Source: Agrypnia vestita
Taxonomy: Eukaryota > Arthropoda > Insecta > Trichoptera > Phryganeidae
NCBI GenBank assembly: GCA_016648135.1
Contig: JADDOH010007959.1
Coordinates: 1 to 64,000, forward strand
Direction: 5' to 3'
Length of the DNA: 64,000 bases
Below, in pieces: positions 10,481-21,357 of the stretch. Positions within the stretch are counted from its first letter, which is position 1; the number at the start of each line of letters is the position of its first letter. A program made the position numbers and the translations under genes. The notes beneath the pieces were generated by a model. It ran no database searches. It was not told the DNA's origin and saw only the letters and a program-made list of their open reading frames with translations.

Positions 10481-10573
10481 CTTCGCTTTATGATTTCACG
10501 GGTCATTCTTGCGCAGGGGCCATGCTAATCTTTTCTATTTCATTCTGTGTATTTATTCTATTCTATGAAGCAC
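10481..10573 (-). pseudogene. U6 spliceosomal snRNA pseudogene
   Basis: The minus strand carries the most conserved central part of U6: AAAGATTAGCATGGCCCCTG, then CGCAAGAATGACCCGTGAAA, ending ATCATAAAGCG. The true gene has GATGACACGCAAA at the second block, so substitutions are present. The 5' half keeps only GTGCTTC and a CACAGAA block resembling ATACAGAG; the intervening part is unlike U6. No T-run terminator follows. A retro-copied or decayed U6. It explains the 84-codon plus-strand frame here, which is not a gene. Confidence 0.88.
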
Positions 10574-11689
10574 TCCAAAAGATGTTTAGTATGATAGAAA
10601 ATCAGCTATATTCGCCGTGCTTTGAGAAAAAATTTAAACGAAAATGAAAAAAAATAAATTAAAAATGCATCAATATCACTGGAGTCTTAGTAAAATCACT
10701 TTGAATACTTGTTGTAAATGTAGAAGTCACAAAGAACTTAAATTCATTACAAAATACTTATTTTATATTACAACTTTAACAGAGGCTTTTCTTTTGTTGA
10801 TGTGTGTAAATATTTTTTGACCAGCTCTGTATGCATGAAAGCACAATATACAATTGATTTTTACTATTTAAATAATTAACAATCATCAAACGACTCAACA
10901 TTGATTCTTTGGATAGTTGTTAAAGTTACCACATCATCAGACAGAGGACCACCAATTTGGTTAGAGTAAGGAAGAATTCAGATTTGACCTACAGAATTTT
11001 TCGGTGTTTACGGAACTTGTCACGTGATGTATGCAAATGTCATGCAAAGTGTGGCAAACGTGTAAGAGAGGTACAAGATATAACCAATTAGACTAACTGT
11101 CTGCTGACACTGAATATATTGTGGACGAATTAAGAATACAACTGAATTTACACTTACAAGATTGAAAAGTCAAGGGCGGAATGAGGCAGCAGTGCGGGGT
11201 ACAAAGCCGCTGCTTCGTTTTCAACCCTTGATTGGTTGGCCCTCTCCAATTAAATTTAAACCGCTGCGCTGGCCCATGATCACCACAATACTGTCCAATC
11301 TTTTATTCCGTATTCATTTTATGAACTACTCGACGACAAGTAGAATTCGTGAAGCGAGGGATTACCGCATTTACGTATAAAAAACAATCTGACAATAGAG
11401 ACCTCTTGTCAAATAATATCTTGATGATTTAATATTCAGACATGCAACAACAACTAGCATTTTTAATGTATCAATAACGTTCCCTCGCTTCTAAAAGTGC
11501 CAACTCACAGATAGTCGGATAAAAACGTAATCAATTAATGCTCCAATAGCCATCAGAGTTTGATTAATTGTTATTAATGGATGCGGTCCTCCCTTAATAA
11601 AGGTGATCTTTTCTCTTTTCGCCACGGTTAGATTACAAAAGGTAAATGTATTTGTTGGGTCCTGTATTGTTGCCAAATATCTCCCATTG
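10574..11689. other. Unassigned DNA
   Basis: AT-rich, with a mid-GC patch at 11165-11290 containing a 72-codon frame without motifs. Nothing recognised. Confidence 0.45.
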
Positions 11690-11815
11690 ACTTGACAATG
11701 CGGGGGAGTATCGGGCCCGCGCGGCCATTGTGATGGTAAACCGTCACCCGTGGCACTTGATTAATGGCCGGTTGCACCCCGATCCTCCCCCAAAGCACTT
11801 CCGGGGTAGGTAGGT
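11690..11815. promoter_or_regulatory. GC/CpG-rich island
   Basis: A GC-rich block including CGGGCCCGCGCGGCC, GTCACCCGTGGCAC and TTAATGGCCGG, the last a homeodomain-type TTAATGG core. Not coding in any frame with recognisable motifs. Candidate conserved non-coding element. Confidence 0.4.
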
Positions 11816-11889
11816 ATCCACATTATTAAATGAACTTTTTTTATTTCAGTACGTTTATAATTCATATAGGAATAAATTAAACTGGAAAC

Positions 11890-12110
11890 AATTCTTACTC
11901 ATCTTCCAGCGCTTGTACGGTAATCGGTCGTTAGCGATCATATAAATCAATAATTTTCCGAATCAACGCATTAAGTTTTTCGTCTTCCAGGATCTCTTCT
12001 TCTCGCAATTTTGCCTTGAATGATGAGAACAGGATCTGGTACTTCTCAGGATGCCTCAAGATATGGCTAAAATGTAATTTTCGGATTTAGATTATCTTGA
12101 AGTTCATTTT
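11890..12110 (-). pseudogene. LINE ORF2 relic, family L1
   Basis: The minus strand reads GILRHPEKYQIL and, after a frameshift, LIIQGKIARRRDPGRRKT, which corresponds to LILQGKI...GRRRTSW in the L1 family. It then decays. Dead, 5'-truncated copy. Confidence 0.65.
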
Positions 12111-12404
12111 TCCATTTGCATCTGGGTCATTACACTGTCGTTCCTAATCATTTCAAGCCAACTTACTTTAAAATGCCAATCGTTGGACTAGTAACAAGCA
12201 ATAATCGTATAAACAATTTCGCCCGTAAAGATATTCAACAAACCTCAGTGCATTACTGTAAATATAATTTAATTATATACCTCTTTCACTCTGTACCTGT
12301 TTTAACTTTTTTGCCATGCAATACATTAAAAACTGTAAGATTCTGGTTGGGTGGGAAGCTTCCGTTCACACTTCCGCATTGCGGATTATCTGTCTACCAA
12401 TGCG
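12111..12404 (+). other. Open frame without recognisable product
   Basis: A 97-codon plus-strand frame (12116-12409) between two minus-strand LINE relics. It shows no domain, signal or codon bias. Probably chance or part of the decayed LINE on the other strand. Confidence 0.3.
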
Positions 12405-12745
12405 GTTAATCATCATTGACTCATTACTGAGCATCGTGGTTCTTTCTTCTGCTTCTTTAGAAAGAACTGCGAAAACTGCGACTTAAGATTAACTTCTCAC
12501 TTTCCATTCTTGTACAATCTCGTTATTAATAGTTTCTCCAGAATGTTACCCCTCTTCTAGTAACATGCCAATGGAATGTTTCTGAATAATTGAGGTATTC
12601 TTCGTCTCGTAGTTCACGGTATTTGCAGCAAACGACGCCAACACCACATTTCGAAGGCGTCAATCATGATCCAAGTTTCGATTCTACAGAGAGCTATGGA
12701 AAACATAAAGGTTTTAATCGCCCTCACATTCCTTGAGATGATTGA
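12405..12745 (-). pseudogene. LINE ORF2 relic, family L2 (IDAFEMWCWRR type)
   Basis: The minus strand reads RIETWIMIDAFEMWCWRRLL and on to QIP.TTRR (about 12720 down to 12620). It matches the ETWT..DRRRIDAFEMWCWRRMLRIPWTARRTN block found in many insect non-LTR elements. Stops follow. The fragment at 25835-26425 is from the same kind of element. Confidence 0.8.
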
Positions 12746-12850
12746 GAGATTTCTTCTAAATTTTAGTTAACTTCGACATAGCCATACCGATTCCCTAGTG
12801 TAAGTGAGTGTGTGTGTCCTGGTGCAGCAGAAGTAGTCCCCAATACTTTA

Positions 12851-13330
12851 CAGGCAGGTTTTTGTCTAAATTATCAGTAGAAAATGTTCAAGCAACAATG
12901 TCGTAATATCAATGGTTAAGGAGGCATGCGACATCAAAGTTTGCATTTTTTTCACTATTTATGTTAAACGATGGACCATCATTAAAGTAACTTAATATTT
13001 AATATTAAAAGTTCACACACTTCAATACAAGTTAAATAAAATTCTTAAAACCTTGACAAGATTTAATAAATTGTCGGATTGTTTGCGAGGTTTGAGTAAT
13101 TTTATTTGACTTGTATGATGTGAATGTACTTTTAATATTGAATACAAGTTACTTAAATGATATTCCATCATTTGACAGAAGATAAGTCAGAAATATTGAA
13201 CCTTTGAAGTCGTTTATCTTCATAAATATTGATTGACATTAGGACACTGTTAGGTACTTGAACATTTTCGACTAATGATTGAAGCAGGAAAACTGTAAAG
13301 AACTGTGGATTAGCTCTGTTGCACCATATT
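12851..13330. mobile_element. Fold-back element F1, copy 2
   Basis: Shares AAAATGTTCAAGC, GCGACATCAAAGTTTGCATT and ACTTTAATA/TATTAAAAGTTC blocks with copy 1 at 5731-6340, with inverted arms around about 13060. The right end is GGATTAGCTCTGTTGCACC, also present at 41737-41755. The left end is eroded. Confidence 0.7.
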
Positions 13331-14297
13331 TGTAATGTGAAGTTAATGAGAAATAAAAAATTAAATAAGAATTCTTGAAATACTACCTATGTCGTTTTAT
13401 ATGTGTGTTGTTCATATACGTAATTTGTGCACAATTTAATTTTGCCCTTCTGCAATATTTGCCATGGTATTTCTTCCTCGATATTTTGGCATCTAAGATA
13501 CGTACGATAAAATCATTTTGAGTAGATTATTTTGATCACAAAAGTTTCAAAACTTGCTCCATAACTCTATTTTGATTGGTTGCGAAGATACAACAATTCA
13601 AAGTTTGGTGTTTTAGATAAACTTTTTATACCCGGAACAGCAATTTATTGTAATATCGCCAGGATGAGGTTTATTGTAAACATAGATAACAAAATGTCCA
13701 TTGTGATAAGCCAAACGTCATTTAAAAAAAATGTGTAAAATTATTTTGACTATATAATTTACAAGTATGTTTATTACTTCTCCGCCATCGAGTGAGGATT
13801 ACAACAATTTACTTTATTGTTTTTTACGTGACTAAACATCCTGAAACTTTCACTGTTAATTTTTCTTTCACTTTCACTTTCTTCGATCACGACAAGGAGG
13901 CCCCGAAATTTCACTGCGTTAAGAGGTTTTTCCATAAGTTTATCAGTATATGGGTACGAAAACTCATTCAGTTCTTATCAAATTTCATTATAACATTTCT
14001 GAAAATCTCCTAAGAATATCGCCTACGTTCGCGATGTTAATATTAGACCTGGAAAAAAACGGGAAATATAATTTCCTCTCACACATTGATTAAATTTACC
14101 TGATTCTTTCAACGAGTAGATACCAGAGTTTATTTTTAATATAAAGTAGGTATATGGTTAAGATAGGTATTTTTTTAGAAAACTTCAAAATTGATCAAAG
14201 AAAAATCTAACGGTTCGTATCCAGCGATGTCGTACTCATGTTTATATATAATTTAAGATATGGATTTAGGTGAAAGCCCTGTTTTCCAACGACTGAA
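13331..14297. other. AT-rich DNA, nothing recognised
   Basis: No gene recognised; a 73-codon frame at 13792-14013 has no motif. Confidence 0.5.
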
Positions 14298-14564
14298 TCT
14301 AACTACTATAATAATAAATATAATAATTTCGTTGTCTGCCTGTCCGTAATGTCCGTTATTTCTTTCGAATTAACGGCTAAAAAAACGACATTAAGCGGCC
14401 AGAGATAGGGCCTGAACCTCGGGCCAGCACACTCGAACCGGCCGCACCTTAAAAACGTTGTTACCGGTGAGCGAGTCGTCAAAAATACCGTACATATAGG
14501 ACTTAGCAAAGACGTGAACCATTTTAATATAAGGTTCCGTGATTTTTCACGGGTGTAGGGCTAG
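14298..14564 (+). mobile_element. Non-autonomous Helitron, family H1, copy 1
   Basis: Starts with TC after an A and ends with CTAG before a T, the A/T insertion rule of Helitrons. Eight nucleotides before the terminal CTAG is a perfect hairpin CCGTGA-TTTT-TCACGG (14537-14552), the usual Helitron 3' signal. No terminal inverted repeats or target duplication. Related copies at 41983-42218 (-) and 53388-53680 (+) share ATAATTTCGTTG and TGTCCGT near the 5' end. The element is far too short for a Rep/helicase. Confidence 0.85.
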
Positions 14565-15354
14565 TAATAAATATAATTGTAAACAACAGGTAACATTCAG
14601 TTTAACACAAAGTATGACGTGGAAATGGGGTGGCATATGTTTGCGCAGTGTTGCAACTTTACAAAAATTGGTTAAGTCGATAGGTGTAGGTTTACATTGA
14701 AAACAGACAGATATAATTTTTTTGTGTGTATATGTGCATTGAATAATAAAATAATAAAATTGAAACAAGGTTTCAGTATACTTTTTTAACTTCTTATTTA
14801 AAATTGTAACCGCAGATTTTAACTGAGAACGTAGAATGTTTTCTATATTTTTGGTCAGCTGTAAATGAAATATGTATGCACACTGTTACATTTATTCCTA
14901 CAAATGAACGAAAAGTATATCGGCGGTATTTCAACATGTTCATTCTTTAAATAAAATATTCTCGTACGCAAACCAATTTAATTTTCTTTACGGATTTATT
15001 GAACGATAAATTGTGAAAATTTCATTTAAATATCAACCTACGCAGACACGTAAGGTTTAGGTACCTGTAAAATATACATCATGTATACAAAAACAAACTT
15101 TTAATTAGTTTGTTAATAAGTCTACGGTGATGTGTGGGTTGGAATAAGCGAGTATTATTATTTTATTAGAAAAGTTTTACAAAGTTTACTTCCGTTAACA
15201 CGTAAGAAATATAATAAAAATAAAAATATTCATTATTAAATGATACATTTTCTTTAATTGTTTATTGATTTTATGTATATTTTAATTTTATGTAATGTGT
15301 TTGTTCGGGAATCGTATCCCTGAGCCGACAGGATAGGAATCAGGTTATACAGGA
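14565..15354. other. AT-rich DNA, nothing recognised
   Basis: No gene or structured repeat recognised. Confidence 0.5.
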
Positions 15355-15650
15355 ATTTAAAGGGGATCTGGCTTACCTGGATATCCTCGAGCTGGACATC
15401 ATTTCGTTGACCCATAAAGGAACGAGAGTTTCTTTCACTTCTTCGGCGGCTTCTTTTCTTCAGTACGCACGGCGTTAGAGAGATCCATCGAATGAATGTA
15501 TACCCACCCACCTTTGGAAGTTTCGAAACGCCAGGCGCTCAAATTTGTTATCTTGTATATCACTATCATCAGCGTCACTTTTCGTATTTTTCGCATTCTT
15601 TTTCTTCCTATCATGGCCGCCGCTAAAGCCGCTCACTTTTTACCGACTCA
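15355..15650 (-). other. Possible decayed coding segment, unrecognised
   Basis: On the minus strand two frames stay open across this GC-richer block. One reads DADDSDIQDNKFERLAF and ends at an AAG/GTGGGT donor-like site (about 15514); another ends QRNDVQLEDIQ at a CAG/GTAAGC donor-like site (about 15375). The two are in different frames with stops between, so it is not a single exon. It may be a decayed transposon ORF. No family recognised. Confidence 0.25.
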
Positions 15651-17734
15651 TCCCAACGACTTGAGTCTCAAAGTGGCTATGAGTACGTGCTTACCGGAGT
15701 CGTTTGAATAATTTGTGCCATCATAGTTAATATGCTTATTTTCATTGATAAACTATTTAAGTGCCTACTTTATTCTTATTTGCTATTATAATAAATTAGA
15801 TTTGTTTATACTCCTTTCATTTGTACTTTTTGACAATGACTATAAAAACGTTGACAATGTGGTACATGTATTTGTGTTTTAGTGATTTCTAATTTATTGG
15901 TGTATTTTCAGCACTGAGATGTTTTTATATAGTCTGTATAAATTAGAAATATTGAATTATTTAAATTGTAAATTAAGCTGTAAATCTCAGAAAAAAAATT
16001 GCAAAAGCAAAAATAAGGGCTTATTGCTGCGAGTGACTGCACATTATTATCCTGCAACCTATTTACGGTTCGCTCTAGGGCCTCAAAACGCATATGAAGT
16101 ACAGATATACACCCTTTGTTTGCATTGTGCCTCGTTGGGCTATTAAATTAAAATTTAATTGCTGCTCTAACAGTTGAACGCTCAACAGTTAAGACGTAAT
16201 TTACAACTCTCGGCAGGATGCAACGCACTGGATCTGGAGATCGTCAACCTGTCAGAACTAGCCTTTAGGCTTGTTGGAAATCAAATTCAAGGTATTGCAA
16301 TATAGGCGGAATTGTATGAAGACACCAGGCATTGCTTGGGAAGACAAAAAAGTGTTTTATTATTTCTGGAATCTAATTAATATTTAAATGTTTTATGATT
16401 TTTGAGTAAAGAATTAAAAAGACATGTCATGAAAGGAAATGAAGATACAAATCTGGTTTGGGTTGTACGACCTACATAATATGTACATATACATCTACAT
16501 ATTATGTGTTATGCCACAATGGGACAAAATTGCGATTTTGTGGACATATTTGTGGATACATAACACACAACGTTGAATTGAAAACAATATTTTTTATTGT
16601 TCTATGGATATATCATTCGCGTAGACATATATTATCATCGTAAGAAATATTTAAATTATTTAATAAATTATTAAATCACTTAATTATTTTTAACAAGCAT
16701 AGTATTATAACTGAAATTTGCACACGACAAAAACACATACCTACTCCTGCCATAAAATTGGAACACCGTATTTGCACGTCACTTTATATACCTAAGGAGA
16801 AAATATTTTAACAGCCTGCGGGATAAAATCAGAAGGATTAGAGATGAAAAATGTCTACAATAAGCAATCAAAGACATCGTTGTAGTTAAACTGTCTATGT
16901 TTCTATCTGTTTTATTTAACTCCCGAAAAGATTATTTCCTTTCTAGTGTTTAATAGAAGGGTTCCCATCCCTTTTAGGTTGTTCCAAGCGTTTTTCGAAT
17001 ATTTTAGATAACTTTATATTGCTATAGGCCGTTCTACATCATTTGCTAGTATTGTGAGATATTGCAAGGGATCCGGACAGTGTGTTTTTCATTCTGCTTT
17101 CTATTTCATTACATTATAATATTTATTCAATATATAATTCAGTAGAATGTAATAAAATACAATAAATATCTTTAAAAAATTACCGTATTTAAAAATGTAT
17201 TAAACATGCGAAATACTAGAACATATGCGACCTGTTTGTAAGGTACGATATTTAATGCAGGTATATACAATGTGTCCCATATCTCGACGTCAAACCGAAA
17301 TCGGGTGATAAAGTCATAATAGTTATCAGAAAAATATTTAAAAAAAAAAAAGCAGTCAGTTAAAACTGGGCAAAGTATTGATTTTAAATACTTGGTTTGG
17401 TCAAAAAGTGACATTTTCTTCCAAGTTGGGCTTTGAATTTTGGACAAAAGTTTATAGAAGCATTATTCAGGATTACATAATAATAATAAAAAAATAAAGA
17501 AAATAAGACATCAATAAAATCAAAAATTTCCTACATTTTTAATAATAAATTTTTTCAAATATTTTCTATTACGAAAATTATAATATGTACTGAAGTGTTA
17601 GTATATAATTGTAATTAGACTGTGCCTATAATATATCGAACAATTGATATACTGATTTATAGATACACTTTACTTCTTAAGACTTTTACAAGCCACCCAT
17701 TAAATATAAATGCAAGTTATATCTAATAGTGCAA
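15651..17734. other. AT-rich DNA, nothing recognised
   Basis: Several short open frames without motifs. Small palindromes occur near 16165-16190 (CAGTTGAACGCTCAACAGTT) and 16475-16510. No gene recognised. Confidence 0.45.
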
Positions 17735-17940
17735 GGTTCCAACAACCGGGAGCTTATAATTTTTGTGATAAAGTACAGCAGTTAGTGCTTTGAGTGTCAT
17801 CCAATCTGAGCACGACCACGCCCCTGTCACATGAGAGGGTTGGAGGGAGGGGAGTTGCCATGACGACATCTCATACCCGCGCCTTACCCCCACTCCCGGA
17901 CAAATCCGGGGTGAGCGATTGAAGGACTTCATCCCCATTA
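17735..17940. other. Mid-GC block, unassigned
   Basis: About 200 bp less AT-rich than its surroundings, with a 71-codon minus-strand frame (17723-17938). Its proline/glycine content reflects base composition and no domain is visible. Candidate repeat tail or non-coding element. Confidence 0.3.
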
Positions 17941-18029
17941 TATTGCGCGAACCTACCTAAAGTACTTTCACTGCCTGCATAGATACACATTCGCGCACGG
18001 TTTTATTCATTTTGTATATACATTATATG

Positions 18030-18125
18030 TGAAAATAAAACACAAATCACTTTGTTTTCACCACTTTATTAGATTAAAAAATCTACATGTTTCGAGAACA
18101 ATGTTCTCTGCTTCAGGATTATTGT
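18030..18125 (-). mobile_element. Penelope-like terminal fragment, family P2
   Basis: The block AAATCACTTTGTTTTCACCA followed by an AT spacer, ACATGTTTCGAG and TTCAGGATTATTG also occurs, more diverged, at 36108-36150 (first part) and as inverted arms at 48447-48511 and 48987-49051. On the minus strand 18089-18117 reads CTGAAGC, then a perfect 6-bp stem GAGAAC/GTTCTC, then GAAAC: a hammerhead-like order in which the last base of CTGANGA is changed to C. Confidence 0.55.
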
Positions 18126-18167
18126 GTACTAAAGATTTTTTAAAATTAAACCAAGCAAAGTGTTACG

Positions 18168-18482
18168 GTGAAGGGTGCGTGTGAGGGGGTCGGTGAGGGG
18201 AGGGGGGGGGTTCGAGGTGTTAATTATTATGGGTCATCTGGACAATGTGGAATGTTAAGTGGAAAAATATTAAAAATAGGATTATGCAAAAATTTCGTCT
18301 GTGTATTTATTATATTAGACTTAATATTAACGTTTTTCCTAATTTCAAGTATTCAAAGTGATTCGTGTTTTATTTTAATAATAATGTCACCACAAAGCTC
18401 AAGCCTTCATACAGAAGAAGAAAAAATATTCTTCGAACAGTTAACATTATATGTATTTATAAGGATGCTTGCATCTACTTAG
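18168..18482 (+). other. 104-codon open frame, probably chance
   Basis: A frame starting MKGACEGVGEGRGGVRGV in a G-rich patch (18170-18215), followed by hydrophobic low-information sequence. No family resemblance, no splice or codon evidence. Reported only because of its length. Confidence 0.15.
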
Positions 18483-18581
18483 AATATCTGATGCTCATAA
18501 AAAGCTACTTACTGTGAAATCGATAGTAGATGTTCAATCTTTACGAAAAACTACTTTATTATAATTTCTGGTATCGATAGA

Positions 18582-18735
18582 TAGTGATATATGGAAGTGA
18601 AGCCTGGATCTGGCATAGGAAGATTGAAAGTAGATTAAATGCAGCGAAAATAAAATATGATCAAGCGTATGTATGAAAAATGAATTAATGTCGGAGTAAA
18701 CAATGAATAAATTAGGAGAGAACTTAAAGTTGATC
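18582..18735 (+). pseudogene. LINE ORF2 relic, family L3
   Basis: Reads VIYGSEAWIWHRKIESRLNA and on to AAKIKYDQA before a stop, matching the LYGSE.WT......SR.NAVEM..LRS segment of a non-LTR reverse transcriptase C-terminal region. Different from families L1 and L2. Confidence 0.7.
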
Positions 18736-18752
18736 TTTCTAATTATAGTGAA

Positions 18753-18856
18753 TGACTTGTTGGACTTGTGGATCACTAGATGAAGGTCTTATGACTTTCA
18801 TCTAGTGATCCAGCAGTCGTTGATTCGAGCCCCATCCGGGACACCAGCAAGTTAAA
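18753..18856 (+). mobile_element. tRNA-derived SINE fragment with expanded hairpin
   Basis: A tRNA-like head starting CTTGTTGGACTTGTGG, a B-box-like GATTCGAGCCC (about 18822-18832) and the SINE core CACCAGCAAGTTA. A perfect 16-bp inverted repeat TGGATCACTAGATGAA / TTCATCTAGTGATCCA lies in the head, where other copies have only one TAGTGATCC. Related copies: 21293-21357, 22753-22917, 38688-38876 (all minus) and 55430-55600 (plus). Confidence 0.75.
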
Positions 18857-18930
18857 TTAAATTTTCTTGAATTTCCCTTGCTGGTGTTCATGTCTTGAAA
18901 TAAATTTTACACAAATAACATAAACAGTTA

Positions 18931-19185
18931 TGGGGTATAAAAGCAAAGGTAGCAATATCCAAGAAACGATTGAATGCAGTAATCGAGCATTGCTAATTTA
19001 AAATGTACTAGATTTGAGATTTTATAGGAAACATAGCCTACAAATTTATAGGTAACATGATTTTGGAAAGGATAAATACATAGAATCTAGAATTCTGTAC
19101 ATTTAAATCAGTAATCCCCGGCGATTACATTCAATACATTTTTTAAATTTTTTGGATATTGCTGTCTTTGCTTTTATACCCCACA
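18931..19185. mobile_element. MITE family M1, copy 2 (intact ends)
   Basis: The best-preserved copy: TGGGGTATAAAAGCAAAGG at the left and the inverted CTTTGCTTTTATACCCCA at the right, with complementarity continuing to about 35 bp. Immediate flanks are CAGTTA and CAGTTG, a likely 6-bp target duplication with one change. Length 255 bp, non-coding. Confidence 0.85.
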
Positions 19186-19281
19186 GTTGAACTATTGACA
19201 ATTTAACTAACCTTAAAAAATATTATGTCAGTCTGTCGTACCATTTAACTAACGAATGGTTAACTGGTGATTTGAGCGTCG

Positions 19282-19301
19282 GTGTAATAATAATAATAAT
19301 G
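19282..19301. repeat. TAA microsatellite
   Basis: About six TAA units. Nothing else is recognised between the M1 copy and the GC-rich island starting at about 19660. Confidence 0.6.
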
Positions 19302-19659
19302 TGTTTATTCCAGCGTAACCAGGTTGTTAGTGCAAGACCTGGTCCGCCATATAGATTGCAAAAGAGAAATAATTAAAATAATAAAGGAAAAAGTAAAATA
19401 AAATAAATACAGTAAAAAAGGTAAGCTCTCTCGGTAAAATTTTTCTAAAATTTGACCGAAAACGAATCTTTATTCGGATTAACATTAAGAAATTGATGTT
19501 TTGTACCAAATTTCCGTTTGCTTGGTCTCAAATTGAACTAAATGACGTTTATAAGACCGGCCCTAAACAGAATGAATTTGTTTTCAGTTTTGTTTTTTTT
19601 TGATCACGCGTGTCGCTAACATCCTACTTGTGAGAAGTTATTAAATCATGTTTAGTGAA

Positions 19660-19978
19660 TAGGCAGGTACTTGAGGACAGGCGATTCCGTGCGCCTCCGG
19701 GCTGGGATGTCGCGTGCGTAGCGTAAAGCCAACAGGCGCCGATCCACTGTGCGCCGGCCTTACGGCCACCGTGCGGCCGGCCCGCGCCGCGCGGCTGTGC
19801 GTGCGCCCGCCGCGTCACGTGATCGGCTGCCCTGATTAAATCTTTATTTGTTTAGTGGCCCGTAATCGTAAATACTCAATTAATACTAAAACGGCTCAAT
19901 TTTTAACCAGAGCGTACGAGATGCGCGGACGCCCTTAACACTAGAGTACGCGCGCGGACTACTATTGCTTGCCCAACG
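19660..19978. promoter_or_regulatory. Large GC/CpG-rich island
   Basis: The strongest CpG concentration of the window lies at 19680-19820 (runs such as CGGCCGGCCCGCGCCGCGCGG). It is followed by an AT-rich conserved-looking link and another CpG block at 19912-19970. Minus-strand frame 19624-19818 is compositional. It abuts the T1 element. Could be a promoter/CpG island or conserved enhancer; no TATA or exon is identified beside it. Confidence 0.45.
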
Positions 19979-20392
19979 TAACTTGGCGTGCGGCGAATTT
20001 GGAACTAAAACCCGCCCCGCCCGCACCCGGCGGTAACCCCGAGCCGAGCTCTTTGAGCGCGAGCTGTGACATCTTGATTACCAATATACGCCGAATTATT
20101 ATGTCCAAAACATCCTAAACAGTCCGGGATGGTGCAAGAACATGCGCCAATGAAGTTTTAAAGTTTTTCGAAGCTGAAAAGCGAATAATGGGCCGATATT
20201 ACCATCTGACAGTTTGACAGATAGAACGGCCGCCATTACCGCGTGGTTTCTTTAGTGCTGCCCGACCAAATTTCTGTATTTCATATGACACCGGTCACCG
20301 GACATTCTGTACATTATGTACTATGTAATAAATTTACCCCTTGACAACTTCTGTTACGCGATAGGGACGCCCTCCCTCGCAAGCCAAGTTAT
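19979..20392 (+). mobile_element. Short-TIR element T1, copy 1
   Basis: A 414-bp segment about 90% identical by eye, over most of its length, to 57429-57855 in reverse orientation. The ends are inverted: TAACTTGGCGTGCG on the left and CGCAAGCCAAGTTA on the right. Copy 2 has TAAATTGGCGTG at both of its ends, so the two ends vary together. GC-richer than average and non-coding. Either a young short-TIR transposon or a duplicated functional element. Confidence 0.7.
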
Positions 20393-21292
20393 AGTGGTAC
20401 GTCTATATAGTAATCCAGGGTGACACTTTTATGGATATTTTTACCTGCAGGCACTTGCGACTCGAACGTCAATCTGTGCTATTCTGATAACATCAATATT
20501 GGGATGTCAGATCTTTATCCCAGCACTTAATAGATGAAACTAAAAATAAATGAGACGAAGGTATATGTCGGTGGTGTGGTCAGAGAGAGAAATAAGTACA
20601 TGACGGTTATCCGTCAAACGTCAAATATAAATAGAGTCCAACAATATTTCTCTTTTCTATGGTCCAACGTGACAATGACAATTTTGACATAATTTTACAT
20701 CAGGACGCTGTGGGAGGAGAGATTAATAAGTGCATAATATTGCAAAGTAAACGATTAAATTATTGCAAAAACTGTCAGTTTATATTTTAAAAAATTATAA
20801 AAATTATAAAAATAACTTATAATTTATATTTTAAAAAACACTTTTTTTAGTTTTTTTTTACATTTTTAATTCTTTTTTATGGAACCGGAAGAATAAATGT
20901 TAAAATTATATATTTTCAAACAAAAATGCGATAAAAAACGCAAGAGAAGATATGAGAAAAAAATGTGAAATTTGCTTAAGGACAAATGTATAAGAGTAGC
21001 AGTCAGCGACCGCCAGACTTACGTTATAGTATCAAACCTGAGATATTTTCTATATACTACATTGGGTAAGAAGGTTTGGATATTACGACCTTTGAGTTCG
21101 GGGGATTTCGCAAAAATGTGTGTAAGTAAATCGTTAAAATATTAGGTATCAGGTAGTATTGTTAACTAGTGGCCCGAAGATTTGTTGCTATAACGTAAAC
21201 GATATGATTATTTATAAAGATTTAAAGCATCTGGTGGAAGAAATGACTAGCGAAGAGCATCTGACAATGATTGATAAGAGTGTACAGTAAGT
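20393..21292. other. AT-rich DNA, nothing recognised
   Basis: The 15-20 bp next to T1 are partly conserved with copy 2. Otherwise no gene or repeat recognised; poly-A/T tracts at 20790-20890. Confidence 0.5.
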
Positions 21293-21357
21293 ACTGGTCT
21301 CCTAAAATGGGGCTTGAACCACCAAACAAGAGTCGAGAGTCTTAACTACTAGTCTGA
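21293..21357 (-). mobile_element. SINE head fragment
   Basis: On the minus strand a degenerate tRNA-like head with TGGTTCAAGCCCC as B-box, followed by the TTAGGAGACCAGTA remnant. Same SINE family as 22753-22917. Confidence 0.5.

Noticed and set aside
10393..10647. 84-codon plus-strand frame with a hydrophobic segment
   Set aside because: It is the complement of a U6 snRNA pseudogene.
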